DNA of 64,000 bases from Marinifilaceae bacterium (lineage in GTDB: Bacteria > Bacteroidota > Bacteroidia > Bacteroidales > Marinifilaceae), in the NCBI GenBank assembly GCA_016936255.1, contig JAFGYE010000091.1, forward strand, positions 62,001 through 126,000. Direction: 5' to 3'. This document shows positions 51,445 through 62,900 of the stretch, piece after piece (within the stretch, counting starts at the first letter, position 1; each line of letters starts with the position of its first letter). The position numbers and the translations under genes are program-made. The notes below the pieces were generated by a model. That model did not search any database. It was not told where the DNA came from and worked only from the letters and a program-made list of their open reading frames with translations.

Positions 51445-53772
51445 ATGAAAACATTATTTACATCAAAAGTAGAGCATGCATTCTATGAATTATCAGGAGT
51501 GCAGGAAATTACAGCCAAAATACCTTATGTAACGGTTGATAATTTTCCAAAATTGGGTTTGATGACTTCACTTCGTTTTTTGGAGTGGGCAGAACAAAAT
51601 CCTCAGGGAGTAATTAGTTTGCCAACCGGTAAAACTCCGGAGTATTTTATCAAGTATACCCAGTTTCTTCTTGAGAATTGGAACAAGCCTAAAGGAATCG
51701 AAATCCGCAGTCAGTATGGACTTGGAAACATGGCTAAACCAGATTTGAGTGGTTTGCAGTTTGTTCAGATTGATGAGTTTTATCCGATTGATCCGCGTCA
51801 GCACAATAGTTTTTACAACTATGTGATGAAATACTATATTGATGGTTTTGGTTTGGAGAAATCCAATTCATTACTAATTAATTCGGAGGAAATACCTTTG
51901 GTAGATAATAAACATTTTCTGGAAGTTTTTCCCGATTACAATATTGATTTGTCGCTTCGTTACCGCGAGGCAACAAGTGTTGTGGAAGAGATGCAGCAGA
52001 AATCAATTTTCATGATTGATAACTGGTGTACTTCTTACGAGCAAAAAATCCGTGATAAAGGTGGCATCGGGTTTTTCCTTGGCGGAATTGGTCCTGATGG
52101 TCATATTGCCTTTAACACCCGTGGATCGGATCATTTTTCGACGACACGATTAACAAAAACAAATTTCGAGACACAGGCGGTTGCGGCAGGCGATTTGGGA
52201 GGTATTGAAGTATCAAGAAACCGTTTGGTAATTACCATTGGCTTGGATACGATTACTCACGATCCAAATGCTGTTTCCATTATTTTTGCAGCAGGTGAAG
52301 CCAAGGCTGATATCGTAAAAGGATCATTGGAAAGTGAGCCTGACGCGATTTATCCGGCTTCGGTGCTTCAGCGTCAGAAAAACAGTCGTTTTTATTTAAC
52401 AACTGGTGCGGCCTGTAAATTGACTGATAGTGTAAACCAATTCTACAAAACAGGAGATTGGACACATGCGAAAAGCGAGAGAGCGGTTATCGATCTGTGT
52501 CAGAAAATCAATAAATATGGTCACCATTTGACTTTGGAAGATTTAAAGGCTGATCCTTACACCAGTCAAATTCCTAATTTGAATGAAGGAACTGTTCAGA
52601 CTGTTATTGATTCCATCAAAAGGAAGTTGGAAAAAGGGATGAAACCTGATACCAACGAGGTAATTTATCATACCGGCCCTCATCATGATGATATCATGCT
52701 GGGAATTATGCCATACACCAACCGACAGATGCGTTCGGCAAGCAATGAGGTTCATTTTTCTGTTCTTACCTCTGGTTTTACTGCAGTAACGAATGGTTTT
52801 GTGATTGGTGTATTAAAGGAGTGTCAGGAATTTATCGGCAAAGGTGAAATTCAAATGCTGGAATATCCTGATTTCTTTGAAGTAGGATTTAGCAAAAAGT
52901 GGGATAAAGATGTGTATCATTTCCTGAATTCTGTTGCAGCCCGAAATCAAAACGGAAAGCGAAGAGGTTTGTGTCATCGTGTAATCCGTGCCATTGTTGA
53001 AACCTGGAAAGTAAAAAGCAAAAAACATCTGAATGAGACAATTGCTTTTATTATTTCAGATTTGGAAAGCAGTTACGATGGAGGTAAAAATTCTCCTGAA
53101 GTTCAGAAAATGAAAGGGATGATTCGTGAGTTTGAAGAAGAGTTGGTTTGGGCTCATTTCGGTACTCCTGTTAAAAATGTTCATCACCTGCGTTTGGGTT
53201 TTTATAAAGGGGATGTGTTTACCGAAACACCTGAAAAAAATAGGGATATGCTTCCTGTATTGGAGGAATTCAGAAAATACAAACCCACAATTATTAGTTT
53301 GGCTATGGATCCGGAAGGAAGTGGACCGGATACCCATTATAAAGTATTGCAAGCCATTGCCGGGGCAGTTAAAGAGTGGAAAGAAGAGGAAGATTTATCG
53401 AAACTTCGAATTATTGGTTACCGAAATGTTTGGTTTAAATACCATCCTTCCGAAGCCGATTCTATTGTTCCGGTTTCTTTGAATGCTCTTGATGTTATGG
53501 AAAACTCATTTACCGAAAGTTATTTAAGTCAGGTGAATGCATCTTTTCCAAGTTACGAGTACGATGGCAAATTTAACGAGCTGACACAAAAGGTTTGGGT
53601 GCAGCAGTTGAAACAAATTCAATTGCTTTTGGGCAAGAATTTCTTTTACGAAAATAATCATCCGTTGGTAAGAGCTACTCATGGTTTGGTTTATATGAAA
53701 GAGATGAATGCTGAAGAGTTTGTAGCTATGGCACAGGATCTTGAGAAAGCAGTTGAAGAAAATCCGTTTTAA
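51445..53772 (+). CDS. nagB: Glucosamine-6-phosphate deaminase fused to PIG-L-type deacetylase
   Basis: 775 residues from the ATG at 51445; an upstream in-frame start at 51394 adds 17 basic residues and is unlikely. NagB domain (about 1-390): SLPTGKTPEYF, the proton-transfer Asp in QIDEFY (about 108) and GPDGHIAFN (about 215). PIG-L-like domain (about 400-760): PHHDDIMLG (about 411) replaces the usual HPDDE, and DPEGSGPDTHYKVL supplies the later His. Together the fusion could remove the acetyl group and then deaminate to fructose-6-phosphate, replacing a separate NagA. No nagA is in the window. The deacetylase step is inferred, since the Glu of HPDDE is changed. Confidence 0.88.
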   Translation: MKTLFTSKVEHAFYELSGVQEITAKIPYVTVDNFPKLGLMTSLRFLEWAEQNPQGVISLPTGKTPEYFIKYTQFLLENWNKPKGIEIRSQYGLGNMAKPDLSGLQFVQIDEFYPIDPRQHNSFYNYVMKYYIDGFGLEKSNSLLINSEEIPLVDNKHFLEVFPDYNIDLSLRYREATSVVEEMQQKSIFMIDNWCTSYEQKIRDKGGIGFFLGGIGPDGHIAFNTRGSDHFSTTRLTKTNFETQAVAAGDLGGIEVSRNRLVITIGLDTITHDPNAVSIIFAAGEAKADIVKGSLESEPDAIYPASVLQRQKNSRFYLTTGAACKLTDSVNQFYKTGDWTHAKSERAVIDLCQKINKYGHHLTLEDLKADPYTSQIPNLNEGTVQTVIDSIKRKLEKGMKPDTNEVIYHTGPHHDDIMLGIMPYTNRQMRSASNEVHFSVLTSGFTAVTNGFVIGVLKECQEFIGKGEIQMLEYPDFFEVGFSKKWDKDVYHFLNSVAARNQNGKRRGLCHRVIRAIVETWKVKSKKHLNETIAFIISDLESSYDGGKNSPEVQKMKGMIREFEEELVWAHFGTPVKNVHHLRLGFYKGDVFTETPEKNRDMLPVLEEFRKYKPTIISLAMDPEGSGPDTHYKVLQAIAGAVKEWKEEEDLSKLRIIGYRNVWFKYHPSEADSIVPVSLNALDVMENSFTESYLSQVNASFPSYEYDGKFNELTQKVWVQQLKQIQLLLGKNFFYENNHPLVRATHGLVYMKEMNAEEFVAMAQDLEKAVEENPF

Positions 53773-53792
53773 GTACCACACATAAATACCCC

Positions 53793-53828
53793 GGATCGGG
53801 AGACAATTGTCTCTCGGTCCACTTTTTT
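53793..53828 (+). terminator. Terminator after the nagB fusion
   Basis: GGATCGGGAGAC pairs with GTCTCTCGGTCC (G-U pairs allowed) around AATT, then a T-run. Confidence 0.75.
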
Positions 53829-53835
53829 AAAGTAT

Positions 53836-54483
53836 ATGACCGAATATATCGTAAAACGAATAAAACAAGGCCTTTTAACAATTACAGGACAAGAAATGCA
53901 TCCCGTATGGGAAATGGCTGATGTAAACTCTGACTTTACTTTCCCATGGGAAAATCAGAAAGCTCCCAAAACCAACTTCAGAGCTTTGCATGATAATGAG
54001 TATTTTTATTTCCGTTTCGACGCAGAAGATGATGATGTATTGACTTACGTTGATGAAGATCACAAAATGGAAGTGGTGCATAGTGATCGGGTTGAAATCT
54101 TTTTCAGACAAGACGAAAAATTGAATCCGTATTATTGCCTGGAGATGGATGCCCGTGGTCGGGTTTTGGATTACACAACCCGCTATTACCGCGATTTTGA
54201 TTATGAATGGTCGTGGCCCGAACCTAAAGATCTGGATGTAAAAGCTTCGGTAAATACAAACGGTTATGTAGTGGAAGGAACTATAAAACTATCTTCGCTT
54301 GAAGGTTTGGGCTTATTAAAAAATCGGGTATTGGAAGCAGGCTTGTATCGTGGATACTGTATGAAATTACCTGAAGGAAACAAAGAGGCTGACTTGAGAT
54401 GGATCTCCTGGGTGAAACCGGATTCTAAAGAACCGGATTTTCATATTCCGTCATCATTTGGCAGGTTGAAGTTAGAGGTCTAG
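53836..54483 (+). CDS. CBM9-like sugar-binding domain protein
   Basis: 215 residues without a signal peptide. The whole length resembles a CBM9/endoxylanase-type beta-sandwich: FRALHDNEYFYFRFDAEDDDVL, VHSDRVEIFF, YYCLEMDARGRVLDY, VEGTIKLSSLEGLG. Such modules bind carbohydrate; the lack of an export signal is odd and could mean a cytosolic sensor or binding partner. It sits between the deaminase fusion and the ROK kinase on the same strand. Confidence 0.7.
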   Translation: MTEYIVKRIKQGLLTITGQEMHPVWEMADVNSDFTFPWENQKAPKTNFRALHDNEYFYFRFDAEDDDVLTYVDEDHKMEVVHSDRVEIFFRQDEKLNPYYCLEMDARGRVLDYTTRYYRDFDYEWSWPEPKDLDVKASVNTNGYVVEGTIKLSSLEGLGLLKNRVLEAGLYRGYCMKLPEGNKEADLRWISWVKPDSKEPDFHIPSSFGRLKLEV

Positions 54484-54599
54484 TAAAAAGAAAGAATTAG
54501 CTTTGCTAAGTAGTTTGTGTGTAAGTCTTACTTTACACAAGCAGAACAGGAGTAGTATCAGGACTATTTTTATTGGAAAGCAAATTAGAATAAATTGGA

Positions 54600-55553
54600 A
54601 TGACAGATATAGCAATAGGTATAGACATAGGAGGAACCAATACAGTTTTTTCATGTATTGATGCAAACGGAAAATCATGGGGAAATGGTACCATTCCTAC
54701 TCAGGAGCAGGAACGATTTGAGGATTTTCTGAATGACTTATGTAATTTAATTGATAAGACGATTGAAGATTCAAGCGAAGATCTTAAATTAATTGGCATA
54801 GGTATTGGAGCCCCCAATGGAAATTTCCATACCGGGACGATTGAAAATGCTGCCAATTTACGGTGGAAAGGATTGCTGGAAATTTCCCGTTTGGTGAAGG
54901 AACGCATGAATGTACCTGTAAAATTGACCAATGATGCCAATGCTGCCGCTTTGGGTGAACGTATATTTGGAGGTGCCAAAAACATGGATGATTACATGGT
55001 GATTACCCTTGGTACCGGTTTGGGAAGTGGCATTGTTGTAAACGGCGATTTGCTTTACGGACATGATGGATATGCCGGAGAAGTCGGACACATTATTATG
55101 CGCCCGGAAGGACGTGAGTGCGGATGCGGACGAAGAGGTTGTTTGGAGACTTATGTATCGGCTACCGGAGTAAAACGGACTGCTTATAAAATGTTGGCAA
55201 AACATTTGGTTGATAGTTCTTTGCGGGCAATTCCATTTAATGAATTGAATGCGAAAATGGTTGCTGATGCAGCTAATGACGGAGATCTGCTTGCAATGGA
55301 AGTGTTTGCCTATACCGGGAAAATGTTAGGGGAAGCTTTGGCGAATGTGGCATCGGTAACGAGTCCTAAAGCCATTTTCTTTTTTGGAGGATTGGCAAAA
55401 GCAGGTGAGCTTCTTTTTGAACCTGTTCGTGAGGCGATGGAGAAGAATTTACTGTTTCTGTATGAGAACAAAATTAGTTTGTTGCCTTCAGAATTAGGCG
55501 ATGATGCTGCGGTTCTTGGGGCAGCCGCTTTAATCTGGAACGATCGGGCATAA
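54600..55553 (+). CDS. ROK-family sugar kinase
   Basis: 317 residues, no DNA-binding domain. GIDIGGTNTVFSCID is the phosphate-binding loop; LTNDANAAALGE, GTGLGSGIVVNG and GYAGEVGHIIM follow; zinc site CGCGRRGCLE at about 173-183. Probable glucokinase or N-acetylhexosamine kinase, phosphorylating at C6. It ends the amino-sugar cluster and would complement the C1 kinase. Confidence 0.87.
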   Translation: MTDIAIGIDIGGTNTVFSCIDANGKSWGNGTIPTQEQERFEDFLNDLCNLIDKTIEDSSEDLKLIGIGIGAPNGNFHTGTIENAANLRWKGLLEISRLVKERMNVPVKLTNDANAAALGERIFGGAKNMDDYMVITLGTGLGSGIVVNGDLLYGHDGYAGEVGHIIMRPEGRECGCGRRGCLETYVSATGVKRTAYKMLAKHLVDSSLRAIPFNELNAKMVADAANDGDLLAMEVFAYTGKMLGEALANVASVTSPKAIFFFGGLAKAGELLFEPVREAMEKNLLFLYENKISLLPSELGDDAAVLGAAALIWNDRA

Positions 55554-55585
55554 TGAAATTACAATAAATACAATATTTGCTAAGG

Positions 55586-55615
55586 CCGTTTCACAATGTG
55601 GTGAAACGGTTTTTT
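55586..55615 (+). terminator. Terminator after the ROK kinase
   Basis: CCGTTTCAC/GTGAAACGG stem, 6-base loop, T-run. The T-run overlaps the stop codon of the convergent oxidoreductase gene. Confidence 0.88.
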
Positions 55616-56960
55616 ACTTCGGACTACTTCCTGGTTTGGGTATTTCTTTTGAAACAGCAACAGGCCCAATCACATAAGTTTTTGGCCCCAAATACAAATC
55701 AGAATTCATCATTTCTTCCCACGTAACTTCTTTCCCTGTGTAGGCTGATATTCTTCCCATGATACCGGTAAGGGTTGATTCTGCAATTTGGAAAGCCTCA
55801 TTTACCGGCTTCCCGGTTCGAATGGCGGTAAGCAAATCGATATGTTCCTGATCGTAAGGGTTTGTAGCCAGACGACTTAGAGTAGAGCTATTCCCTTTTC
55901 GGGGATAATCAAAAGTCCATTTAACCGATCCATCAGGATTATAAATCGTATTTTCACAATTTGTACTTCCTTTACTGCCTTGAATACGATCAGAAATTGA
56001 ATTGCTGCAATCATTAATTTGACGGCACATGCTATGGTAGTGAATGTCTTTATCATACACAAAGTCTACGCTAAACATGTCGTACTGATCGCCGGTAATT
56101 CTCTGATGCCGGGCACCAAAACCAAGAGCTTTTTCAGGGTGTTTGCCTACAAACCAATTCATGGTATCTAAATTGTGAACATTTTGTTCTACAATATGAT
56201 CGCCCGAAAGCCAGCACCAGTTCACCCAGTTTCGAATCATGTTTTCCAGTTCAGACCAGACGGCACGGGGATTTCTATGCCAGAGCTTCCCTACATTGTA
56301 ATAACTGTTGGCTGATACAATATCACCAATTTGTCCATTGTTCACTCTGCGGAAAGTTTCCAGGTAATCTGCCTGATGGCGTTTTATTGTTCCGGTAACT
56401 ACTGATAATCCCAGCATTTTTGCCTTTTCGGCCGATACCATTACGGAACGGACACCCACCGGATCGACAGCCACAGGTTTTTCCATAAAGACATGCTTTT
56501 TGGCTTTCACACAGGCTTCGAAATGTTGTGGTCTGAAGTGTGGCGGAGTTGCAAGAATCACAATATCAATATCGCAGTTCATCAGTTTTTCGAACGAATC
56601 GATGCCTGAAAAACACTTGTCGGGAGAAATTTCAATACCCTTTTGGTTTTTTATTTCAAGGCGGCATGCATCAATACGGTCTTGAAAAACATCAGCCAAA
56701 GCAACAATTTCAACATTGGGGCCGGCGTTTAAAAAGTTTAATGCAGCACCTGTTCCCCGGTAACCGCAACCAACAATTCCAGCTTTTAGCAGAGGACCAT
56801 CTGGTGCTGTGTTCAACATGGGTGGAAAAGAATATTCTCTTTTTTGACCCGATTGGCAAGAAGTAAGAAAGGGATTTATCCCAATGGCACCTATAATTCC
56901 TGCCGTGGCAGCATTGCGCAGAAAATTTCTCCGGCTGTTGTTGTAATCATTGCTATTCAT
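55614..56960 (-). CDS. Tat-exported Gfo/Idh/MocA oxidoreductase
   Basis: 448 residues. N-terminal twin-arginine signal SRRNFLR with a hydrophobic core and a following LTSC lipobox, so likely a periplasmic or membrane-anchored protein. Rossmann motif GCGYRGTGAALNF, then FMEKPVAVDPVG, then the alpha/beta substrate domain (WCWLSGDHIVEQNVHNLDTM). The family oxidises or epimerises sugars with NAD(P) and includes the NAD-using GH109 hydrolases; I do not see enough to choose. Convergent with the ROK kinase. Confidence 0.88.
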   Translation of the reverse strand: MNSNDYNNSRRNFLRNAATAGIIGAIGINPFLTSCQSGQKREYSFPPMLNTAPDGPLLKAGIVGCGYRGTGAALNFLNAGPNVEIVALADVFQDRIDACRLEIKNQKGIEISPDKCFSGIDSFEKLMNCDIDIVILATPPHFRPQHFEACVKAKKHVFMEKPVAVDPVGVRSVMVSAEKAKMLGLSVVTGTIKRHQADYLETFRRVNNGQIGDIVSANSYYNVGKLWHRNPRAVWSELENMIRNWVNWCWLSGDHIVEQNVHNLDTMNWFVGKHPEKALGFGARHQRITGDQYDMFSVDFVYDKDIHYHSMCRQINDCSNSISDRIQGSKGSTNCENTIYNPDGSVKWTFDYPRKGNSSTLSRLATNPYDQEHIDLLTAIRTGKPVNEAFQIAESTLTGIMGRISAYTGKEVTWEEMMNSDLYLGPKTYVIGPVAVSKEIPKPGSSPK

Positions 56961-56984
56961 ATTATCGGAACGTAAAAATGAAAA

Positions 56985-58385
56985 TTATTTGATTCTGTTA
57001 ATCTGATTTTCCTGCGGCCATTCGCAAACTACACGGAAACCAACATCATTGCAATCGGAATACCACCAAATGCTTTTCGGAATCTGAGGATCGCTTATCA
57101 TCCATTTATCATGTTTGGTATAATCTTTAAAGTTCCAAAGTAGTTCATGAACTGAGCTTTTAAATGATCCTCCTTTGACTATATGTTCAGTTTTTGTGCT
57201 TGCTTTTATCGTATCAAGGCAAAATTCACGAACATTGCCAAGCAGATTTAAAATTCCATATTTGTTTGTTAAAACCTCTTCCGGCAAGCCTGTTTTTCCA
57301 TTGCTGTTTTCTTTCCAAATCACGTAATTATTGATTTCACCGCTCGGTTTTTGAAATAGATTCAGAACAATATTTTTTGCAGTGTAATCTGAAGTTTTAC
57401 CCCCAAAAAAGAATTCTTCATTTTCATTGGTTCCGGTAGCATATTCCCATTCTGTGGCAGTTGGCAGACGATATGTTTTTCCTGTTTTTCGAGAGAGCCA
57501 TCTGCAATAGGTATTTGCAGCATGCCAAGTCATGGTAACTGCGGGTCGGTTTCCCATTCCCCATCCCTGCGAAGGATCCCCGAAGGGTGGGGTTGCTCCT
57601 GAAATTGCATCAATATCAGTATTGGTTTCGGTACGACCTTCTGATTCTGTCTCGCTAAGAAAGCTTTGGTATTCATTCCAAGATACTTCTGTTTTAGCCA
57701 TGAAAAAAGACTTGCTCATTTTGGCCGCGGCAGGTATTGCTATCATTTCGAAAGCAATTGATGTTCCCGGTATTTTTTCGGTGAAATTGATAAAATACTT
57801 CACCTCTGCAGCTTGGTGGTATTTTATTTCCGTTTGTGAAGATTTTAAAAAGTTGAGATTTTCATGAAGTAATTCCTTTTCACCATGTCCAACACCTATA
57901 TGACAATTGATACAATCCAAATCAGCTTTATTGTTTTTATAATATAGATGTGCTTCATCTCCTTTCTTTGATAAGTTTAGGGGAAATAAATTTTGGTGAC
58001 ATTTGATGCAGGATTCATTAAAGGTATGATGCTTTGCATTTTCCAGAGTAGATTTTTCATCCCAGTTGATTTGATCGGTATCCTTACACCAATAGGAGTA
58101 AAGATCTCTTGAGCCTGCTGTTATTTTTTCGGGCCAATATGCGATATGTTCTTTTGGGGGCAGATGGCAATCAACACAGTGAATAACAACTCCACTTTTA
58201 TTGTTGTGGTGAGATGATATTTTCCACTCATTATCTGAATGAGAATGCACATGACAAGACATGCAATATTCATCAGAGGAGCTCAGGTTATCAATTCCTT
58301 TACTACCTGTGACAAGTGCCAGAGCAAAAAGGAAAGACCAAAGGATGAATAGAAGGAATTTATTTTTGTACAGGAATTTATTCAT
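56985..58385 (-). CDS. Tetraheme NapC/NirT-type cytochrome fused to a SUMF1/FGE-like domain
   Basis: 466 residues. A membrane helix (about 10-28) is followed by four CxxCH heme motifs: CMSCH (41), CVDCH (70), CIKCH (126) and CINCH (158). From about 205 a formylglycine-generating-enzyme-like domain begins ([74 protein letters not shown]). The combination suggests a quinol-linked electron carrier delivering electrons to a periplasmic modifying or carbohydrate-binding SUMF1 unit. The start codon overlaps the stop of the hybrid regulator (TGATG), so the two are translated together. Confidence 0.85.
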   Translation of the reverse strand: MNKFLYKNKFLLFILWSFLFALALVTGSKGIDNLSSSDEYCMSCHVHSHSDNEWKISSHHNNKSGVVIHCVDCHLPPKEHIAYWPEKITAGSRDLYSYWCKDTDQINWDEKSTLENAKHHTFNESCIKCHQNLFPLNLSKKGDEAHLYYKNNKADLDCINCHIGVGHGEKELLHENLNFLKSSQTEIKYHQAAEVKYFINFTEKIPGTSIAFEMIAIPAAAKMSKSFFMAKTEVSWNEYQSFLSETESEGRTETNTDIDAISGATPPFGDPSQGWGMGNRPAVTMTWHAANTYCRWLSRKTGKTYRLPTATEWEYATGTNENEEFFFGGKTSDYTAKNIVLNLFQKPSGEINNYVIWKENSNGKTGLPEEVLTNKYGILNLLGNVREFCLDTIKASTKTEHIVKGGSFKSSVHELLWNFKDYTKHDKWMISDPQIPKSIWWYSDCNDVGFRVVCEWPQENQINRIK

Positions 58386-61300
58386 CAGGAAATTATATCT
58401 GGGCTTAAATTATTTGAACAGCTCATCGTTTTATGTTCCAGTTTGTATTGTTTTGGTGTTTTTTTATACTCTTTCTTGAAGCATTTGGAAAAATATTTAG
58501 GATCATTAAAACCTACCTTAAAAGCAATTTCCTGAATGGTTAAATTGTAATTAATTAGTATAACAACTGCTTTTCGCAATCTGAATGTGCGAACAAAATC
58601 GACTAGTGTTTTGCCTGTTAAAGAAAGGAATCTTCTGTAAATATTGGAATAACTCATGTTTAAACTCGTGGCAAGTTCTTCCAATCTAAACTCTGGATCT
58701 TCAAAATTATTTTCTATTTCCAGAAGAACTGATTCAATGAACTTTTCATCTGGTGATTCAATTTCCAGTTCTTTGCAATCTGTTAGTATTTCAGCGCGAT
58801 ATTGTTCGATTACTCTTTTTTGAGCATCTAAAATGTTGTTTACTTTTAATAAGAGCTCTTTTACATTAAATGGTTTGTTAATATATTCAATCGCACCAAA
58901 TTTCAGCCCTTCCAGTTTCGAATTTGTTGTGTTTTTTGTTGTTAGTAATATAATTGGAATGTGACGGGTGCACTTTTTCTCTTTTAAATTTTTGCAGAGT
59001 GTGATTCCATCCATAATTGGCATCATCACATCACTTAAAATGATATCTGCCTTGTAATCAGAGAGGCAATTCAGGGCCTCCTGTCCATTCTGAGCAACTC
59101 TTACATTGTAAAAAATCTTAAAGCTATCCTGCAAAAACAAAAGCATTTCATAATTGTCTTCAACAATCAAGATGTTTTTTTTGTTTTCATCAGGAATCAA
59201 TTCACTTAGTTCTTCATTTAGATTTAATGGCAAAATTGGGGTTTCATTTATTTCTTCCTTGTTGGATTCATGATACGCAAATTCGTCCTGTCTGAAATGT
59301 TGGTTGCCAAACGGGATTGATATGGTAAATGTTGTTCCTTTATGGAGTTCGGATTCAACAGTGATCTCCCCTTTGTGAAGTAGAATTAATTCTTGACTTA
59401 AAGCCAGACCAATTCCAGTTCCGCCAATTGCTTTTCCATCTTTCGACTGATAAAACAGATTAAAGATATTTGTGAGTTCATTGTTTGGAATGCCTATGCC
59501 GGTATCGGTTATTTTAATTTCTACTTTTTTTTCTTCAATATTCTTGTTTAGGTGTATTACTATTTTTCCTTCCCGGGGAGTAAATTTAAAGGCATTGGCC
59601 AAAAGATTGTAAATTACATGCTCCAGTTTTTGCTGATCGTACCAAAGTAGAATTTCTTCTTTTTCAATTCCTTCCACACTAAAATCAATTTGCTTGAATC
59701 GGGCTTGCTCCGTAAAAGAAAGCGCCGTTTTATTAATGTCTTTAATAATGTTATTCTCACTAACGCTGATTTTTAATTTCCCCAATTCCTTATTTCGTAT
59801 AGTCATTAATTCCATTGCAATCCGCGATAATCGGTTGGCATTGTTCTTAATAACCTGCAGGCGTTGTCGAAGCAAGAGATTCCCCTCTGCACGTTCAATC
59901 ATATTTTCAATAGGTGATAAAATTAAGGTTAGCGGCGTTTGAATTTCATGTGACATTTTTGCGAAGAAATTCATCTTCAATTCATACAATTCTTTGTTCT
60001 TTTCATTTTGAAGTTCTTTTAAATACAGTTTTTTCTTTAATCGTGCCCACATAATGGAGTAACGAATTATAAAGAAACTGATGATTGCCAACAGAATTGT
60101 ATAAATCAAATAAGCCCACCATCTTAGCCAGAATGGGGGAAGAATTTTAAGCTCTATTGTTTGAGTCTGAATATCCCAAATGTTTCTTTTTGTTCCTGCT
60201 TTTACTTCAAACGTATAATTGCCGTAAGGGATATTTGTATAGGTAGCCACACGCATGTTTTCGGTTGTGATCCAATTGTTATCGAATCCTTTTAGTCGGT
60301 AGGCGTAAAAATAGTTTGGATCCAGATGGTCGTTTATAACAGAGAATTGAAATGAAAAAGAGGTTTGTTTATGATTTAGCTTTAACGTTTTGATTTGCCC
60401 GATGCCTGCTTTCAGTTGTTCCGGAATTAATTCTTCTGCATCCCGGTTCACAATTTTAAGCTGATTAACGCGAAGGTGTAACTCCATATTTGTTTTTTTT
60501 ATTCGGGAAGGATCAAAATGGTTTAATCCTCCCACACCACCAAAATAGAGGACTCCGTCTTTATCTTTGGCAGCACTTCCTGAAAGAAAACGATCTTTTA
60601 ATGTTCCGTTTTTCCACGAATAAAAATAACTGCGGCCTGAAGCAAGATCCAGATGAGAAATGCCGTTGATTCGTGAAACCCATAAATTAGAACTGTCTGC
60701 AGCAATCACAGCGATAACTCCGTGAATTTCTTCATTGTTAAACCCGTTAATTGGTGCTGTCTTTTTCTCCTTCGTGCTGAATTTGAGTAGTTTGGAATAA
60801 GAATTTACAAAATAGAGATTTCCGTGATCATCTGAAGCTCCATGGCTTATACTATTCTCAGTCTGATTTTTAGTGTTTACTAATTGAAATGGGATGAAAA
60901 AGGAATCTTCCAGTGTTTTTTCTTCTTTAAATAAGAACAATCCACCGTCAACCATACCCATCCAGATCTGATTGTTTTCATCCTTTAAAAAGACTTCTGC
61001 GATACTCCCTTTAAGGCCGTTTTTATTGTGCGGATAAAAGGCCATTTGTTTGCCTGATAGCGAGTAAACTGAGATTCCGACATTGCTGCCAACCCAAATT
61101 CTATTTTTATTGTCGATGAATAAAGACCTGATATCAGTAGCCATCTGTCCGGCCTTATTTACTGCTTTTATCGATGAGAATTTATTTGTTTTTGTATCGT
61201 AATGGAGTAATCCGTTAAGGTAAGTTCCAATCCATTTGTTTTGGTTTTGATCCTCAACCATGGTTTGAATGTAATTCCCTGTCAGTCCATTGGCTGTGTT

Positions 61301-62491
61301 GGTTTTTGCAATGAATTGCTGAATTGCTTTTCCCGTTTTATCAATTATGGTGATTCCTTCCCCATCGGTACCAATCCAAAGATTTTCATTTTCGCATTTT
61401 AATATGGATAGAACTCTTGTTGGAGAACCGGAAAGGCTGCCACTATAGTATCCAAAAGTTGATGATTCACTGGGTAATATATTGATATTGCCATAATTTG
61501 TGAATATCCAGATATCATTATTGTTAGTTTCTCCTAATCCTATAACTGTATTGCTTTGTAATGAAAATTTATTGGTTTTAGAATGAGTATAGCTTTTTAT
61601 CTCTTTTGTTTTCGGATTCACCTGATAAAGTCCGCCACCATCCGTACCTGCCCAAATGGTTCCTTTGCTGTCGCAAAAGATGCGAATGATCATATTGGTT
61701 GGGACGAAATGAGAAGTTTTGGCTTTGTTGTGAAAATGTTCGTAGGTTTCTGTTTCTAAATCATAGACAAATAATCCGTACAGTTCTGTACCAATCCAAA
61801 GATTTCCATTTTTATCGCTGGTTAATATGATTGTATTAAAGGGATTACTGAAAGGTCCTTTTAGTTCGGTAAGTTTCAGGGTCGATGTATTTCCCTTAAA
61901 GATTCGCCCTTTGTTGGTGCTGAACCATATAATATTCTCTTTTCCTTCAACAATGGATGTAATGGTTTCGCCGGATGAGTATATGTCAAATCTGATGATT
62001 GTTGAATCGGCAAGAGACTGACCGATCACCGTTCCGAAATTGCTGCCTAACCAAATTCTCGACGAACTAATATTTACAGATTCCAGTGTTTGATGCTCCG
62101 CTAACATGCTGATGTTGGAATATTGCGGTGCATATTTTTCAGATGGCATCAGTTTGGATATTGAGCCTTTTTTTGATACGCACCAAATGTTTCCATGTGA
62201 ATCTTTTAATAAGCTAAGAATTGAGGCTGCAGATGCTTCCTTACCAAATATTTCGCTGTGGGAATATTGACGGTAATCATAACCATCAAAGCGCAGAATA
62301 CCAGAATGAGAGTTGAGCCACAGATAGCCAAGTGAATCTTCAACTACGCTTGTGGCAATGGTTTGCTGTCTACCAACTTCTGCTCTTACATGGATAAAGT
62401 TGGTAGATTCATCTGCGTATGAAAAGAGATAAGTAGTACAAGCCAATAATAGTAGAATCAGTTTAGCTACAGGTGAATTTTTTCTCAACAT
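58385..62491 (-). CDS. Hybrid two-component system regulator (HTCS)
   Basis: 1368 residues from the ATG at 62491, chosen because it starts a good signal sequence ([26 protein letters not shown]); an upstream in-frame start adds 24 residues. Order: about 14 beta-propeller (Reg_prop) repeats, Y_Y_Y domain, membrane helix (about 800), HisKA with [10 protein letters not shown] (about 845), ATPase ([27 protein letters not shown]), receiver with the phosphorylated Asp in ILSDVMMP (about 1152) and an AraC-type HTH at the C-terminus. HTCS proteins sense a sugar in the periplasm and activate a polysaccharide-utilisation locus. Likely controls the genes just downstream or the lipoprotein and partial gene at 62.9-64 kb. 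Confidence 0.93.
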   Translation of the reverse strand: MLRKNSPVAKLILLLLACTTYLFSYADESTNFIHVRAEVGRQQTIATSVVEDSLGYLWLNSHSGILRFDGYDYRQYSHSEIFGKEASAASILSLLKDSHGNIWCVSKKGSISKLMPSEKYAPQYSNISMLAEHQTLESVNISSSRIWLGSNFGTVIGQSLADSTIIRFDIYSSGETITSIVEGKENIIWFSTNKGRIFKGNTSTLKLTELKGPFSNPFNTIILTSDKNGNLWIGTELYGLFVYDLETETYEHFHNKAKTSHFVPTNMIIRIFCDSKGTIWAGTDGGGLYQVNPKTKEIKSYTHSKTNKFSLQSNTVIGLGETNNNDIWIFTNYGNINILPSESSTFGYYSGSLSGSPTRVLSILKCENENLWIGTDGEGITIIDKTGKAIQQFIAKTNTANGLTGNYIQTMVEDQNQNKWIGTYLNGLLHYDTKTNKFSSIKAVNKAGQMATDIRSLFIDNKNRIWVGSNVGISVYSLSGKQMAFYPHNKNGLKGSIAEVFLKDENNQIWMGMVDGGLFLFKEEKTLEDSFFIPFQLVNTKNQTENSISHGASDDHGNLYFVNSYSKLLKFSTKEKKTAPINGFNNEEIHGVIAVIAADSSNLWVSRINGISHLDLASGRSYFYSWKNGTLKDRFLSGSAAKDKDGVLYFGGVGGLNHFDPSRIKKTNMELHLRVNQLKIVNRDAEELIPEQLKAGIGQIKTLKLNHKQTSFSFQFSVINDHLDPNYFYAYRLKGFDNNWITTENMRVATYTNIPYGNYTFEVKAGTKRNIWDIQTQTIELKILPPFWLRWWAYLIYTILLAIISFFIIRYSIMWARLKKKLYLKELQNEKNKELYELKMNFFAKMSHEIQTPLTLILSPIENMIERAEGNLLLRQRLQVIKNNANRLSRIAMELMTIRNKELGKLKISVSENNIIKDINKTALSFTEQARFKQIDFSVEGIEKEEILLWYDQQKLEHVIYNLLANAFKFTPREGKIVIHLNKNIEEKKVEIKITDTGIGIPNNELTNIFNLFYQSKDGKAIGGTGIGLALSQELILLHKGEITVESELHKGTTFTISIPFGNQHFRQDEFAYHESNKEEINETPILPLNLNEELSELIPDENKKNILIVEDNYEMLLFLQDSFKIFYNVRVAQNGQEALNCLSDYKADIILSDVMMPIMDGITLCKNLKEKKCTRHIPIILLTTKNTTNSKLEGLKFGAIEYINKPFNVKELLLKVNNILDAQKRVIEQYRAEILTDCKELEIESPDEKFIESVLLEIENNFEDPEFRLEELATSLNMSYSNIYRRFLSLTGKTLVDFVRTFRLRKAVVILINYNLTIQEIAFKVGFNDPKYFSKCFKKEYKKTPKQYKLEHKTMSCSNNLSPDIIS

Positions 62492-62900
62492 GATGAATCT
62501 ATTTCTAAGTTCAGGTACAAACAAAAATAGACATCTGTTATAAGCCTTCCAAGTAGAATTCAAATAAAATTGGCTGATGGGTTATGTGTAAGTATCTTAA
62601 AATTAATACCATGGGAAAATATCTACCACTTAGCCTAAAATGTCCACCTCTCGATACTAAATAATCCCCAATATTATATTCTCGAATTTAATAGTTCTTA
62701 CTACAAGTAAGAGATAATGCGTGTTAAACCATATAACTCATTCTAAATAATTTCGGTATGAGACGATATTTACACAATGCAGCAAATGAGTTTTAAAAAA
62801 AAACTATCACGTTAGGATTACTAACATTGTTTTCAGTGTGAGTAGTGGAACTATTTATTAACCCAATATCTAAATTTTTTTTTGTATAAAATCTAACCTT
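62492..62900. other. Intergenic region between divergent HTCS and lipoprotein genes
   Basis: About 400 bases that must carry two divergent promoters. I see AT-rich tracts and an 8-bp inverted pair AACTCATT/AATGAGTT near 62727 and 62786, but no consensus promoter I would defend. Confidence 0.4.

Noticed and set aside
55614-56960. GH109 N-acetylgalactosaminidase label for the Gfo/Idh/MocA protein
   Set aside because: The Tat signal and Rossmann fold fit, but I cannot see the GH109-specific segments, so only the superfamily is named.
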